64,000 nucleotides of DNA, taken from assembly GCA_947504115.1 (NCBI GenBank), contig CANNGH010000002.1:310001-374000 (forward strand). Reading direction: 5' to 3'. Each line of letters starts with the position of its first letter. Position 1 is the first letter of the stretch. The position numbers and the translations under genes are program-made. This stretch comes from an uncultured Sedimentitalea sp. (GTDB lineage Bacteria; Pseudomonadota; Alphaproteobacteria; Rhodobacterales; Rhodobacteraceae). The notes below the pieces were generated by a model. That model saw nothing but the letters and a program-made list of their open reading frames with translations, was not told the origin of the DNA and made no database searches. Of the stretch, positions 19,833-30,136 are shown in pieces.

Positions 19833-20581
19833 GACGCGATCCTTTCGCGGGCCAGCAGCGCCTTGATCCGCCGCGCGCGAATCTCGGTGCCGGTGCGATA
19901 CAGCACCAGCGCGACAAACAGCAGCACGAAGCCGACGATGCAGGTCAGCAGCGGATAAAAGAACACGTTGCTGACCTTTTCGGCGGTGTCGCTGCCGGTG
20001 ACGGCACCGACACGCATCACAGATGCGCCCTGATGCAGCCCCTGGTTCCAGAAATTCACTGCATAGCGCGACAGGACGGCAAAGACCGACCCGACAAGGC
20101 ACAGCACCGAGGTCAGATCGGCGGCGGTGTCGGGATTGTCGATCGCCTCCCACAGGGCGATATAGCCCAGGTAGAACAGGAACAGGATCAGGAACGAGGT
20201 CAGGCGCGGATCCCATTCCCACCAGGTGCCCCACATCGGCTGGCCCCAGATCGCGCCGGTCACCAGCGCGATCAGCGTCATCACTGCGCCAACCGGGGCG
20301 GCGGCGCGGGCGGCCAGTGCGCTGACATGGTGCCGCCGGATCAGCCAGATCAGCGACGCGACCAGCATCATCAGCCAGGCATTGATCGCCATCAACGCGG
20401 CGGGCACGTGCAGATAGATGATCTTGACCGTCGAGCCCTGCTTGTAATCGTCAGGGGTAAAGAAGAATCCCCAGATCAGCCCGACAGCCAGACAGGCAAG
20501 CGAAACCGCCCAGACAAACGGCATGATCCGTTCGCTGGTGGTCAGGAACTTCTTGGGGTTGGCATATTCCCAAAGCGACAT
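19829..20581 (-). CDS. ccmC: Haem ABC exporter permease CcmC
   Basis: Inner-membrane subunit that presents haem to CcmE during cytochrome c maturation. The 250-residue protein has six membrane segments and the tryptophan-rich haem-handling motif WGQPMWGTWWEWDPRLTS (about residues 112-129), flanked by histidines in YLHVPAALM and in the later periplasmic loop (NFWNQGLHQGAS). It is 45 bp after ccmB and coupled to ccmD by an ATGA overlap. Confidence 0.95.
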   Translation of the reverse strand: MSLWEYANPKKFLTTSERIMPFVWAVSLACLAVGLIWGFFFTPDDYKQGSTVKIIYLHVPAALMAINAWLMMLVASLIWLIRRHHVSALAARAAAPVGAVMTLIALVTGAIWGQPMWGTWWEWDPRLTSFLILFLFYLGYIALWEAIDNPDTAADLTSVLCLVGSVFAVLSRYAVNFWNQGLHQGASVMRVGAVTGSDTAEKVSNVFFYPLLTCIVGFVLLFVALVLYRTGTEIRARRIKALLARERIAS

Positions 20582-20626
20582 GGTGGCTATCTAATCCTTC
20601 CCCGCGCGCAGGACAATTCACATTCC

Positions 20627-21283
20627 CTAGCGCAAATTGACGCGCAGCACCGCCGCGCTGGCAAATGGCAAAAGCGCGATGGTGGCGGCGGTGATCCCGG
20701 CCAGCATGAGGACCGGCGTGGCGATATCCATGCCGATGGCGCCACGTCGCGCCACCTCGGCGCCGAAGATCAGCGTCGGCACGTAAAGCGGCAGCACCAG
20801 CAGGCTGAGCAGCAGCCCGCCGCGTTTCAGGCCAACGGTCAGCGCCGCGCCGAAGGTGCCGATCACCGACAGCGCCGGGGTTCCCAGCGCCAGCGACACC
20901 ACCAGCCACAGGAAACCGGGACCGGGCAGGTTCAGCAGCACGCCCAGAACCGGGGCCGCCAGCACCAGCGGCAGCCCGGTGGTGATCCAGTGCGCCAGCG
21001 CCTTCATGGTGACCGCAGCCTCCAGCGGCAACGGCGCGGTGGCCAGCAGATCCAGCGAGCCGTCCTCCCAATCCAGCGCCAGCAACCGGTCGAGCGACAG
21101 CAGGCACGCCAGCAGCGCGCCCAGCCACAGGATGCCCGGCGCGATGGTCGCCAGCAATGCCGATTGCGGTCCGACGCCCAGCGGCACCAGAACCGTTACG
21201 ATCAGGAAGAACGCCAATCCCAGGCCAAAGCCCCCACCGGCGCGCAGTGCCAGTTTCATGTCGCGCGCCAGCAGGGCGATCAT
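20627..21283 (-). CDS. ccmB: Haem ABC exporter permease CcmB
   Basis: Membrane subunit paired with the ATPase CcmA in the CcmABC complex that drives release of holo-CcmE. The 218-residue protein has six hydrophobic segments and the family run [35 protein letters not shown] and [19 protein letters not shown]. Its ATG overlaps the ccmA stop by four bases (ATGA), indicating translational coupling. Confidence 0.95.
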   Translation of the reverse strand: MIALLARDMKLALRAGGGFGLGLAFFLIVTVLVPLGVGPQSALLATIAPGILWLGALLACLLSLDRLLALDWEDGSLDLLATAPLPLEAAVTMKALAHWITTGLPLVLAAPVLGVLLNLPGPGFLWLVVSLALGTPALSVIGTFGAALTVGLKRGGLLLSLLVLPLYVPTLIFGAEVARRGAIGMDIATPVLMLAGITAATIALLPFASAAVLRVNLR

Positions 21284-21894
21284 GCGAACGCCCCGTCGAA
21301 ATCGTCAAGCGGTGCGGGAACCGCCTTGAACGGCCCGAGTTCCAGAACATCGGCGTCCAGCCCCAGATCGATATGGGTGGCGATCAGCGCGCTGCCGCCC
21401 TGCCCCAGATGCGCCCGCACCGCGTCGGCGAACATGGCGACGGCCGAGACATCCAGCGAGACGGTCGGCTCGTCCAGCATCCAGATCGGACGCCCGGTGA
21501 CCAGCAGCCGCGACAGGCCAAGGCGGCGTTTCTGGCCTGCGGACAACGCCCCCGCCGGACGGTCGGCCAGATCGTTCAGCCGATAGGCGTCCAGCGCCGG
21601 TCGAATGGACGCGGTGCCGAAGACGCGCGCCCAGAAGGTCAGGTTTTCGGTGACGCTCAGCGTCGGCTTGATCCCGTCGGAATGACCGGCATAGGCGATG
21701 CGGTCTGCGGCCCCTGTGATGGCTCCCGCCAGCGGTGGCTGCAATCCGGCCAACGTGCGCAACAGCGTCGTCTTGCCGATGCCGTTGGGACCGCGCAGCA
21801 CCAGCGCCCGCCCCGGCATCAGGGTCAGGTTCAGGTGTTCCAGCACGCGGACGCCGCCGCGCGAGATCGCCAGATCGCTTGCATTCAGGGTCAT
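21280..21894 (-). CDS. ccmA: Haem exporter ATP-binding protein CcmA
   Basis: Cytoplasmic ATPase of the CcmABC complex. The 204-residue ABC protein has the Walker A loop [12 protein letters not shown] (about residues 35-46), the signature [15 protein letters not shown], Walker [14 protein letters not shown], and the switch histidine in ATHIDLGL. The length is the short form usual for CcmA. It lies 46 bp after the Mth938-like gene and overlaps ccmB. Confidence 0.95.
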   Translation of the reverse strand: MTLNASDLAISRGGVRVLEHLNLTLMPGRALVLRGPNGIGKTTLLRTLAGLQPPLAGAITGAADRIAYAGHSDGIKPTLSVTENLTFWARVFGTASIRPALDAYRLNDLADRPAGALSAGQKRRLGLSRLLVTGRPIWMLDEPTVSLDVSAVAMFADAVRAHLGQGGSALIATHIDLGLDADVLELGPFKAVPAPLDDFDGAFA

Positions 21895-21940
21895 GGATGC
21901 CGCTTAACCCATTGCCACGGGCCGCAAAAGACCAAAGCGG

Positions 21941-22294
21941 TCACACCGGCAGAACGGCCAGCGCCACGCGCCGCCCCTCGGACAGCAGCACGTTGTAGGT
22001 GCGGCAGGCGGCGGGCGAGGCCATCGTCTCGACTCCCAGACCGGCCTGTTCCAGTTCATTGCGCAAGGCGGGCGGGATATGCGCGATCTCGGCCCCGGTG
22101 CCGATGAAAATCACGTCGATCTCTCCGACCAGGCCCAGCAACGGCGCGGTATCGGCGAGCCCGCCCCAGCGGGCAGAGCCCTTCGGTCCGGTCAGCACCG
22201 CGCCCTCGAAAACCGCGCCGCCGATGCGAAAGAAGCCCGGCCCGTATCCTTCGACGGGCTTGGCATCGTTGAAGACGACTTCGTTCAGGCGCAT
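21941..22294 (-). CDS. Mth938-like (DUF498) domain protein
   Basis: A 117-residue cytoplasmic protein of the Mth938/Xcc1710 family, similar to the NDUFAF3 fold, with no proven reaction. Family features are YGPGFFRIGG near residue 17, VIFIGTGAEI near 61 and the ending TYNVLLSEGRRVALAVLP. It lies between secF and ccmA on the same strand, a placement common in this bacterial family, so it may relate to membrane protein or cytochrome assembly; this is inference from position only. Confidence 0.82.
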   Translation of the reverse strand: MRLNEVVFNDAKPVEGYGPGFFRIGGAVFEGAVLTGPKGSARWGGLADTAPLLGLVGEIDVIFIGTGAEIAHIPPALRNELEQAGLGVETMASPAACRTYNVLLSEGRRVALAVLPV

Positions 22295-22365
22295 GGCGTT
22301 ACTCCGCTGTCAGGGATCGGAACGGCGACAGGATAACGGCATTGCGCGATGCGATCAAACCGCAC

Positions 22366-23334
22366 TCAGGCATCGACATTGGCGAACTGGTTGCCGCCGG
22401 TCTTGTCGGGCTTGGACCAGTCGCGCTTGATACCCAGCCACAAAACGATCGTCGAGGCGATGAAGACCGAGGAATAGGTGCCGACAATCACGCCCCAGAT
22501 CATCGCGAAGACGAATCCCCGGATCACGTCGCCCCCAAGGAAATACAGAGACAGCAGCGCCAGCAGCGTGGTCACGGATGTCATCACCGTGCGCGACAGG
22601 GTTTCGTTGATCGAGAGGTTCATCACCTCGGCCAGCGGCTTCGTCTTGTATTTCCGCAGGTTCTCGCGGACCCGGTCAAAGACCACCACGGTGTCGTTCA
22701 GCGAATACCCGACGATGGTCAGCAAGGCGGCGATGATCGCGAGATCGAACCGGATCTGCAGTTCGGAAAACACGCCGATGGTCAGGATCACGTCATGCGC
22801 AAGCGCCAGAACCGCGCCGGCGGCGAACTGCCACTCGAACCGCAACCAGATATAGACCAGCACCGCCGCCAGCGCCAGACCAACCGCCAGGATCGCCGTC
22901 TGGATCAACTCGCCCGACACTTTCGGACCCACCGATTCGACCGAGATGAACTTGATGTCCGGGGACACCTGCTGCAGCGCAGCCTCGACCTGCGCGATCA
23001 CCTGGGGCGTGACGGCCTCCTGCTCGTCCTGCGCCTGGATGCGGACCATGGCAACGTTCTTGCCGGGGCCGAAACTGGGATCGAACACCTCGGAAATGGT
23101 CACGTCGCCCAGCCCCAGTTCATCGAGCGCGGCGCGGTATTCCGCCACATCTACGGTTTGCGCGCTTTCGGTGCGGATCGTGGTGCCGCCGCGAAAGTCG
23201 ATGCCGTAGTTCAGCCCGCGCACCATGAACGACACCAGCGCCAGAACGATCAGCACGCCGGAAATGCCCAGCCACAGCCGCCACCGCGTGAAGAAATCGA
23301 AGCTCGTTTCCTGGGGAACCAGTTTCAGGCGCAT
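22366..23334 (-). CDS. secF: Protein translocase subunit SecF
   Basis: Works with SecD to complete protein export through SecYEG using the proton motive force. The 322-residue protein has six membrane segments, a periplasmic loop after the first, the motif NYGIDFRGGTTI (about residues 38-49), GYSLNDTVVVFDRVREN (about 200) and the RSVMTS-like RTVMTSVTTLLALL. It starts one base after the secD stop (gap of 1 bp), as is common for secDF. Confidence 0.97.
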   Translation of the reverse strand: MRLKLVPQETSFDFFTRWRLWLGISGVLIVLALVSFMVRGLNYGIDFRGGTTIRTESAQTVDVAEYRAALDELGLGDVTISEVFDPSFGPGKNVAMVRIQAQDEQEAVTPQVIAQVEAALQQVSPDIKFISVESVGPKVSGELIQTAILAVGLALAAVLVYIWLRFEWQFAAGAVLALAHDVILTIGVFSELQIRFDLAIIAALLTIVGYSLNDTVVVFDRVRENLRKYKTKPLAEVMNLSINETLSRTVMTSVTTLLALLSLYFLGGDVIRGFVFAMIWGVIVGTYSSVFIASTIVLWLGIKRDWSKPDKTGGNQFANVDA

Positions 23335-23335
23335 G

Positions 23336-24997
23336 TCAGACCTCGATTGTCTTGGGGCGGCGGCGTTCGAACCACATCACGATCATCAGCCGCGTGACGA
23401 AGATCGCCGTGAAAACCGATGTCAGGATGCCCAGCCCCAGCGTGATGGCAAAGCCGCGCACCGGACCGGAGCCCATCGTGAACAGGATCACGGCGGTGAT
23501 GAAGGTGGTGATGTTGGCATCCAGGATCGCGCTGAGCGCGCGCTCGTAACCCAGTTCGATCGCCCGCACCGGGCCGCGCGCGGATTTCAGTTCCTCGCGG
23601 ATGCGTTCGAACACCAGCACGTTGGCATCCACCGCCATGCCCACGGTCAGCACGATGCCCGCGATCCCCGGCAGGGTCAGCGTGGCGCCGATCAGCGACA
23701 ACAGGCCAAAGATCATCGCGACGTTCAGGATCAGCGCGATATTGGCGAACACCCCGAACAGGCCGTAGGACAGAACCATGAACACCAGAACAGCGCCGAA
23801 AGCGACCATCGTCGCGATCTTGCCCGCATCGATGCTGTCCTGCCCCAGTTCCGGGCCGATGGTGCGTTCCTCAAGGAAATCCAGCCCGGCGGGCAGCGCG
23901 CCCGCGCGCAGCAGCACCGCGAGATTGGTGCTTTCCTCGACGGTGAAATTGCCGGTGATGATACCCGATCCGCCGGGGATATGGCTCTGGATCACGGGGG
24001 CGCTGATGACCTCGTCATCCAGCACGATGGCAAAGGGGCTGCCGATATTCTCGGCGGTGTAATTGCCGAACTTGCGCGCGCCGGAGGTGTTGAACCGGAA
24101 GCTGACCGCCGGGCGGCCATTCTGATCAAAGCTGGGCTGCGCATCGACCAGTTCCTCGCCGGTGACGACGGGGGCGGATTCGATGGTGTAATAGACACCG
24201 TTCTCGTCGATCGAGGGCAGGATCTTGTTGCCGAGGCCGGGATTGGCATTCGCATCGGTGCCGCGCCCGACCACCGGGTTGAAGGTCAGTTGGGCGGTGG
24301 TGCCGATGATCTCCTTCAACTCGGCGGCGCTGCCGATGCCGGGCACCTGGATCAGGATGCGGTCGCTGCCCTGCCGCTGGATCGTCGGCTCGCGGGTGCC
24401 GACCTCGTCGATGCGGCGGCGCACGATCTCCAGCGCCTGCCGCACCGTGCGGTCGTCGCTGGCCAGCTTTTCCGCATCCGACAGGGTGACGATCAGCATG
24501 TCGCCCTGCCCGCGCACGTTGATATCGGTCGAGCCGGTGCCGGTCAGTGTCTGGATCGGGCGCGCCAGATCCTTGACGATGGCGACCGCCCTGCTCATGC
24601 CGTCGGGATTGCCGATGCGCACATGCAATTCGCCGGCCGGCGCCTGCTGCAGGCGGATCGTGCCGACCGTATCGCGCTCGGGGCGCAGCGCATCGCGGAT
24701 TTCGGGCCACATCGCCTCCATCCGGCTGGCATAGACATCCTCGACCCGCACCTCGGCCAGAAGATGCGCGCCGCCCCGCAGATCGAGCCCCAGATTGACC
24801 AGATCCGACGGCAGCCAGTTCGGCCAGTAACCGGCCAATTGCCGGTTCTCGGGCGTATCCGCGCCCAGTTCGATGGCCGCCACGGCATCGTTATGCTGCT
24901 CGACACGCGTGTAGAACGCATTGGGAAGCGCCAGCGCGATGCCCGACAGGCACAGCAGCCAGATCAGCGCCCGCCTCCAAAGATTGATCTGAAACAT
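23336..24997 (-). CDS. secD: Protein translocase subunit SecD
   Basis: Large partner of SecF in the export motor. The 553-residue protein has an N-terminal membrane segment, LVNLGLDLRGGAHLLAEV (about residues 65-82), a large periplasmic domain (to about residue 375) and five C-terminal membrane segments with the family blocks MVAFGAVLVFMVLSYG, LTLPGIAGIVLTVGMAVDAN and FERIREELKSARG. Lies 34 bp after yajC. Confidence 0.97.
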   Translation of the reverse strand: MFQINLWRRALIWLLCLSGIALALPNAFYTRVEQHNDAVAAIELGADTPENRQLAGYWPNWLPSDLVNLGLDLRGGAHLLAEVRVEDVYASRMEAMWPEIRDALRPERDTVGTIRLQQAPAGELHVRIGNPDGMSRAVAIVKDLARPIQTLTGTGSTDINVRGQGDMLIVTLSDAEKLASDDRTVRQALEIVRRRIDEVGTREPTIQRQGSDRILIQVPGIGSAAELKEIIGTTAQLTFNPVVGRGTDANANPGLGNKILPSIDENGVYYTIESAPVVTGEELVDAQPSFDQNGRPAVSFRFNTSGARKFGNYTAENIGSPFAIVLDDEVISAPVIQSHIPGGSGIITGNFTVEESTNLAVLLRAGALPAGLDFLEERTIGPELGQDSIDAGKIATMVAFGAVLVFMVLSYGLFGVFANIALILNVAMIFGLLSLIGATLTLPGIAGIVLTVGMAVDANVLVFERIREELKSARGPVRAIELGYERALSAILDANITTFITAVILFTMGSGPVRGFAITLGLGILTSVFTAIFVTRLMIVMWFERRRPKTIEV

Positions 24998-25031
24998 TCC
25001 CCAGCCTTCCGATCGGGTTCAGCCGGCAGGA

Positions 25032-25316
25032 TCAGCTTGCCGGTTCGGTCTTGCTGGTAACGCTCGCGATGGTGCTCTTGATCACGCGGACCTTGACGTT
25101 CTCGGCGATCTCGACCTCGACCTCGTTGTCGTCCTTGACCTTGACGACCTTGCCGACCACCCCGCCCTGGGTGATGATGATATCGCCCCGACGCACGGCC
25201 GCGACCATGGCGGCGTGTTCCTTGACCTTCTTCTGCTGGGGCCGGATCAGCAGGAAATACATGATCGCGAAGATCAGGATCAGCGGGAGAAACTGGGCGA
25301 TAGCGCCACTATCCAT
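25032..25316 (-). CDS. yajC: Preprotein translocase subunit YajC
   Basis: Small SecDF-associated inner-membrane protein. The 94-residue product starts MDSGAIAQFLPLILIFAIMY (membrane segment) followed by FLLIRPQQKKVKEHAAMV and GDIIITQGGVVGKV, the family core. The frame extends to 25349, but the ATG at 25316 gives the standard N-terminus. It leads the secDF-ccm series and is divergent from serS across 173 bp, where its promoter should be. Confidence 0.95.
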   Translation of the reverse strand: MDSGAIAQFLPLILIFAIMYFLLIRPQQKKVKEHAAMVAAVRRGDIIITQGGVVGKVVKVKDDNEVEVEIAENVKVRVIKSTIASVTSKTEPAS

Positions 25317-25489
25317 GGGAAATTCCTTTTGTTTTGGCACACGGGGCAACCCGTCGGCGAATTTGCGCGAAACCTATGCGCAGACGGTGGCCAATGCAAG
25401 GCGCGGACTGCGTGAATACACACCCTTACGCAGCGGCGCGGGTTGCGGCATAAGATGGGCAACGATTCAAACGACCAAGGACCGCCCCC

Positions 25490-26782
25490 ATGCACGACAT
25501 ACGCGCCATCCGCGAGGCCCCCGCCGCCTTTGACGCCGCCCTTGCCCGGCGCGGCGAACCGCCGGTCGCCGCCGATCTGCTGCAACTGGACGAACAGCGC
25601 CGCGCCCGCATCTCGGCCGCCGAGGCCGCGCAGGCCGAACAGAACAAGGCCAGCAAGGAGGTCGGCGCCGCCAAGGCGCGTGGCGATGACGACGAATTCG
25701 AGCGTCTGCGCGCACTGGTCTCCGACAAGAAGGCCGAAGTCGCGGCAATGCACGACGAGGCCCGCGCGCTGGACGCCCAACTGACCGACCGCCTGGCACG
25801 CATCGCCAACCTGCCCGCGGACGACGTGCCCGATGGCGAGGACGAGACCGACAACGTCGAGGTGAACCGCTGGGGAAATCCGCGCGACTTCGGCTTTCCG
25901 CCGAAGGAGCATTACGAGATCGCCGGCGTTGCCGCCTCGATGGATTTCGAAACCGCCGCCAAGACCTCGGGCGCGCGGTTCGTGATGCTGAAGGGCGGCG
26001 TCGCCCGCATCCACCGCGCCCTGGCGCAGTTCATGCTGGATACGCATATCGCCGAGAACGGCCTGACCGAGGTGAACAGCCCGGTTCTGGTGCGCGACGA
26101 GGCGATGTATGGCACCGACAAGCTGCCGAAATTCGGCGGCGACAGCTACCAGACCACCAATGGCTGGTGGCTGGTGCCGACCTCCGAGGTGCCGCTGACC
26201 TATACTGTCGCGGGCGACATACTGGATGCCGGCGCGCTGCCGATCCGGTTGACCGCGCATACCGTCTGTTTCCGCTCCGAGGCGGGAAGTGCCGGCAAGG
26301 ACACCAAGGGCATGCTGCGCCAGCACCAGTTCGAAAAGGTCGAGATGGTCAGCATCACCCGCCCCGAGGACAGCGAGGCCGAACACAAGCGCATGCTGCG
26401 CTGCGCCGAGGACATCCTGGAACGCCTCGACATTCCGTACCGCACGGTGATCCTGTGCACCGGCGATATGGGGTTCGGCGCGCGCCGCACCTATGATGTC
26501 GAGGCATGGTTGCCGGGACAGGACACCTATCGCGAGATTTCCAGCGTTTCGACGACCGGCGCCTTTCAGGCCCGCCGCATGAACGCGCGCTTCCGTCCCG
26601 AAGGGGGCGGCAAGCCGGAATTCGTGCACACGCTGAACGGCTCGGGGCTGGCGGTCGGGCGCTGCCTGATCGCGGTGCTGGAGAATGGCCAGCAACAGGA
26701 CGGCTCGGTCGCTTTGCCCGACGCCCTTTCCCCCTATCTCGGTGGCAAGACCACGCTGAGCGCAACCGGAGAGCTGATCTGA
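25490..26782 (+). CDS. serS: Seryl-tRNA synthetase
   Basis: Charges tRNA-Ser. The 430-residue class II synthetase has the N-terminal long coiled-coil arm (about residues 30-105, rich in Glu, Lys and Ala), motif 2 [20 protein letters not shown] (about 262-281) and motif 3 [18 protein letters not shown] (about 383-400). Starts [18 protein letters not shown], the normal family N-terminus. Confidence 0.98.
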   Translation: MHDIRAIREAPAAFDAALARRGEPPVAADLLQLDEQRRARISAAEAAQAEQNKASKEVGAAKARGDDDEFERLRALVSDKKAEVAAMHDEARALDAQLTDRLARIANLPADDVPDGEDETDNVEVNRWGNPRDFGFPPKEHYEIAGVAASMDFETAAKTSGARFVMLKGGVARIHRALAQFMLDTHIAENGLTEVNSPVLVRDEAMYGTDKLPKFGGDSYQTTNGWWLVPTSEVPLTYTVAGDILDAGALPIRLTAHTVCFRSEAGSAGKDTKGMLRQHQFEKVEMVSITRPEDSEAEHKRMLRCAEDILERLDIPYRTVILCTGDMGFGARRTYDVEAWLPGQDTYREISSVSTTGAFQARRMNARFRPEGGGKPEFVHTLNGSGLAVGRCLIAVLENGQQQDGSVALPDALSPYLGGKTTLSATGELI

Positions 26783-26783
26783 C

Positions 26784-27533
26784 ATGGCGAAGATGCCCGA
26801 CCGCCCGTCGCCGCTGATGGCGGTGATCGTCCTGCTGGCCACGCTGGCCTTCGTCGGCTCGCCGCTGCTGGTGCCGGGGTTCGGCGGGTTCGATCCCGAC
26901 CTGTTCCCGGTGCCGCAGGTGAATGCCGCGGTGCAGCCCGCCGGATGGGCGTTTTCCATCTGGGGCCTGATCTATGCATGGCTTCTGGTCAGTGCGGCAG
27001 TGGGCCTGTTCCTGCGCCCGCGCGAAGTCGATTGGGAGCCGATGCGCCCCTTGCTGGCGGTGTCCCTTGCCGTGGGCGCGACATGGCTGCCGATCGCCAA
27101 GGTCAGCCCGGTCGCGGCGACGGTGCTGATCTGGGTCATGCTGGCCGCCGCCCTGCCCGCGCTGGCGCGCACACCGGTGCTGGACCGCTGGCTGGCGCGC
27201 GGGCCGGTCGCGCTCTATTCCGGGTGGCTGACGGCGGCGTCCTGCGTGTCGCTGGGGCTGCTGCTGGCGGGCTACGGCGTGCTCGCGACCGTTCCCGCCG
27301 CCATCGTAGCGCTGCTTCTGGCGCTGCTTCTGGGCAGCGCGGTGCTGTGGCAGATGCGCGACATTCCCGAATACGGCGTCGGCATCGTCTGGGCGCTGAT
27401 CGGCGTGGTGGCTCACGCTTGGGGGTCGTACCCCTCGGTCGCCTGGCTGGCAGCGATCGGCGCCGTGCCGATCGCCGCACTCGCCATACGCAGCTGGCAG
27501 CGGCGTCAGGCGCCTTACTCGCAACTTTCGTAG
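26784..27533 (+). CDS. TspO/MBR-like multi-pass membrane protein
   Basis: A 249-residue inner-membrane protein with about seven hydrophobic segments. The block PAGWAFSIWGLIYAWLLVSA resembles the TspO/MBR (tryptophan-rich sensor) family, but the protein is longer than the usual 160 residues and the tryptophans are fewer, so function is left open. It starts one base after serS, which suggests read-through transcription. The TAG stop (27531-27533) lies inside the left arm of a large inverted repeat. An ATG three codons later (26793) is an alternative start. Confidence 0.65.
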   Translation: MAKMPDRPSPLMAVIVLLATLAFVGSPLLVPGFGGFDPDLFPVPQVNAAVQPAGWAFSIWGLIYAWLLVSAAVGLFLRPREVDWEPMRPLLAVSLAVGATWLPIAKVSPVAATVLIWVMLAAALPALARTPVLDRWLARGPVALYSGWLTAASCVSLGLLLAGYGVLATVPAAIVALLLALLLGSAVLWQMRDIPEYGVGIVWALIGVVAHAWGSYPSVAWLAAIGAVPIAALAIRSWQRRQAPYSQLS

Positions 27534-27584
27534 GGCGGGGTTCACCCCGCCCTTGGCGCTCGGCGGGGTGAACCCCGCCCTACG
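27529..27584. repeat. 23-bp perfect inverted repeat (REP-like) between convergent genes
   Basis: Arms 27529-27551 and 27562-27584 are exact reverse complements, with a 10-base loop. Each arm is itself partly palindromic (GGCGGGGT next to ACCCCGCC type runs). The element holds the stop codon of the TspO-like gene and the last 14 codons or so of the desaturase gene. It could fold as a bidirectional terminator or mRNA-protecting stem, and looks like a dispersed intergenic repeat that has landed across both gene ends. Only one copy is in this window. Confidence 0.75.
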
Positions 27585-28537
27585 CGATCGGGAAACGGCA
27601 CCAGCCGGCCCCGCTCTTCGTCCCAGAGCTTCAGCCGCAGCGCCGCCACCGCCTCGGGAAACCGGATGCGACGCGGTGCCCAGTCCTCGGGCAGGTTGTA
27701 ATGGCAGGCGCGCAGCCGATAGGACGGGATGCGCGCGTTCAGATGGTGGATGTCGTGCAGCGTGATGCAGGCCACCGCCATGTCGAACCACCAGCCGAAA
27801 TCCAGACAGCTCGACCCCTGAAGCGCCGCGACCTGCGGGTCGAGATCCGGGCGGCGGTCCCAATAGGTGTCCTCGAAATTGTGCTGCAGATAGACGAGGA
27901 ACACGCCCAACATGCCTCCCAGCATCGACGCGGCGAAATAGATGCCCAAGCCCGGCCAGCCCGACAATGCGAAAATCACCCCTAGCCAGACGAAAACGGC
28001 GACGTTGTGCAAGACGACACCCTTCCAGCCGAATCGCATGGTGTTCTTGGGCCAGCGGTAACGGATGAAATAGGTGAACAGCGCCCCGACCGGCACCAGG
28101 ATGAACGGGTTGCGGTAAAGCCGATACTGCAGCCGCGTCCAGAACCCCGCCCCGTTCCATTCGCGCAGTGTCATGGTGTGAATCTCGCCGGTATCGCGGT
28201 GTTCCAGATTGCCGACATTGGCGTGGTGCAGATTGTGGTTCTGCTTCATCACCTCGAAGGGCGCGAAGGTGAAGGGCGACAGCACATGGCCGGCCAATTC
28301 GTTCTGCGCGCGGGTCTCGAACAGCGAATGATGCCCGGTATCGTGTTGCAGCACGTAGAGGCGCACCGCCGAAAACGCATGCACCACCATCGCCGGGAGC
28401 ATGAGCCACCAGTTTCCCGCCTGTGAAATCGCCAGCCAGAGCGAGGCGAAATAGACCGCGAAGGTGCCGAAGAAGCTCAAGGCAGCGATGCGGTTGTCTT
28501 TCCCGCAATACCGGCGTGTATATTCCCGCAAGTTCAT
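27542..28537 (-). CDS. Membrane fatty acid desaturase
   Basis: Introduces double bonds into acyl chains using a di-iron centre. The 331-residue protein has membrane segments at about 20-55 and 145-200 and the three histidine boxes HDTGHH (about 65), HNLHH (about 101) and HDIHH (about 255). Proteins of this type in roseobacters act on phospholipid acyl chains or carotenoid/sphingolipid-like substrates; the exact substrate is not visible. The last residues (RVGRGSPRRAPRAG) are encoded by the inverted repeat at 27529-27584 and are probably not part of the ancestral protein. Confidence 0.82.
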   Translation of the reverse strand: MNLREYTRRYCGKDNRIAALSFFGTFAVYFASLWLAISQAGNWWLMLPAMVVHAFSAVRLYVLQHDTGHHSLFETRAQNELAGHVLSPFTFAPFEVMKQNHNLHHANVGNLEHRDTGEIHTMTLREWNGAGFWTRLQYRLYRNPFILVPVGALFTYFIRYRWPKNTMRFGWKGVVLHNVAVFVWLGVIFALSGWPGLGIYFAASMLGGMLGVFLVYLQHNFEDTYWDRRPDLDPQVAALQGSSCLDFGWWFDMAVACITLHDIHHLNARIPSYRLRACHYNLPEDWAPRRIRFPEAVAALRLKLWDEERGRLVPFPDRVGRGSPRRAPRAG

Positions 28538-28623
28538 GCCGCTCGCCCCCGCGCCAATCCGTTCGCGGTCATTTGACAGGATCGGCGCCGGGTTTTCAAT
28601 GGTTTGGCCGCAGGACGGCCGCG

Positions 28624-30087
28624 CTAGCCCCGCCGCCCCTCGGTATGTTTGCGCAGTTTGCTGGGGCCGGGTTTCTTGCGGCCCTTATAGGGGTTCTTGT
28701 CGTTTTGGCCGCGCATATGCAGGCGAATCGGCGTGCCCGGCATGTCGAAATCGGCCCGCAACCCGTTGACGAGATAGCGGGTATAGCTGGCGGGCATCTT
28801 GTCGGGATGGGAACACATGACCACGAATCCCGGCGGGCGGGTCTTGGCCTGCGTGATATAGCGCAGCTTGATCCGCTTTCCCTGCGGCGCGGGTGGCGGG
28901 TGCTGCTCCAGCATGCCGGTCAGCCAGCGGTTCAACGCCGCCGTCGGCACGCGCCGGTTCCAGATATCATGGGCGCGCAGGATCGCCGCTTGCAGCCGGT
29001 CCAGCCCCTTGCCTGTCTTGGCGCTGACGGTCACCAGCGGCGCGCCGCGCAATTGCGGCAGCAGGCGTTCGAAGGCTTCGCGCAGGTCGCGCAGCTTTTG
29101 TTGCTTTTCGTCCTCGACGTCCCATTTGTTGACCGCGATCACCACGGCCCGCCCCTCGCGCTCGGCCAGATCGGCGATTCGCAGATCCTGCTGTTCGAAC
29201 GGAATCGCGGCATCCAGCAGCACCACGACCACCTCGGCGAACTTCACCGCGCGCAGCCCGTCGCTGACCGAGAGCTTCTCGAGTTTTTCCTGCACCTTGG
29301 CCTTGCGGCGCATGCCCGCCGTGTCGAACAGGCGCATCGGGACGCCCTGCCAGTCCACCCGTAGGCTGATCGCATCGCGGGTGATGCCCGCCTCGGGACC
29401 GGTCAGCAGGCGATCCTCGCCCAGGATCCGGTTGATCAGGGTGGATTTGCCCGCATTCGGACGCCCGACGACCGCCACCTGCAACGGCTTGGCCTCGGTC
29501 GGGCGGTGGGAGTTCTCGTCTTCGCCGTCCTCGATATCCATATCGACGGAGACGTCGGTTTCGGGCGCATCCGTCTCGGCGCGTTTGGCGAAACCGTCCG
29601 CCAGCGGCATCAGTTGCGCGTAAAGGTCGTTCAATCCTTCGCCATGTTCCGCCGACAGGGCGATCGGCTCGCCCAGCCCGAGGGAATACGCCTCGATCAC
29701 GCCTGCCTCGGCGGCCGCGCCCTCGGCCTTGTTCGCCGCCAGAATCACATGCGCGCTGCGCCGGCGCAGGATCTCGGCAAAGACCTGATCGGTCGCGGTG
29801 ATCCCGGTGCGCGCGTCGATCATGAACAGGCAGATATCGGCCATGTCCACGGCGCGTTCGGTCAGGCGGCGCATCCGGCCCTGAAGGCTGTCATCGGTGA
29901 CGTTTTCCAGACCGGCGGTGTCGATCACGGTAAACCGCAGATCGCCCAGACGCGCCGCTCCCTCGCGCAGGTCGCGGGTGACGCCCGGCTGATTGTCCAC
30001 CAGCGCCAGACGCTGGCCGACAAGGCGGTTGAACAGGGTGGACTTGCCCACATTGGGGCGGCCCACGATGGCAAGGGTGAACGACAT
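28624..30087 (-). CDS. der: Ribosome-assembly GTPase Der (EngA)
   Basis: Essential tandem GTPase for maturing the 50S subunit. The 487-residue protein has two G domains, with P-loops [10 protein letters not shown] (about residue 8) and [10 protein letters not shown] (about 208), NKAE and NKWD base-recognition motifs, and a C-terminal KH-like domain from about 395. The acidic inter-domain segment ([15 protein letters not shown]) is typical of the alphaproteobacterial form. Follows bamB by 49 bp. Confidence 0.97.
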   Translation of the reverse strand: MSFTLAIVGRPNVGKSTLFNRLVGQRLALVDNQPGVTRDLREGAARLGDLRFTVIDTAGLENVTDDSLQGRMRRLTERAVDMADICLFMIDARTGITATDQVFAEILRRRSAHVILAANKAEGAAAEAGVIEAYSLGLGEPIALSAEHGEGLNDLYAQLMPLADGFAKRAETDAPETDVSVDMDIEDGEDENSHRPTEAKPLQVAVVGRPNAGKSTLINRILGEDRLLTGPEAGITRDAISLRVDWQGVPMRLFDTAGMRRKAKVQEKLEKLSVSDGLRAVKFAEVVVVLLDAAIPFEQQDLRIADLAEREGRAVVIAVNKWDVEDEKQQKLRDLREAFERLLPQLRGAPLVTVSAKTGKGLDRLQAAILRAHDIWNRRVPTAALNRWLTGMLEQHPPPAPQGKRIKLRYITQAKTRPPGFVVMCSHPDKMPASYTRYLVNGLRADFDMPGTPIRLHMRGQNDKNPYKGRKKPGPSKLRKHTEGRRG

Positions 30088-30136
30088 GGCGCCTGCTTTT
30101 ACAAAGGACAGATACGCCCCTTAGCGCATCCGCGCG

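Noticed and set aside
26355-28508. A 717-codon minus-strand frame across serS, the TspO-like gene and the desaturase
   Set aside because: Crosses three supported genes and the inverted repeat; composition is typical of a shadow frame.
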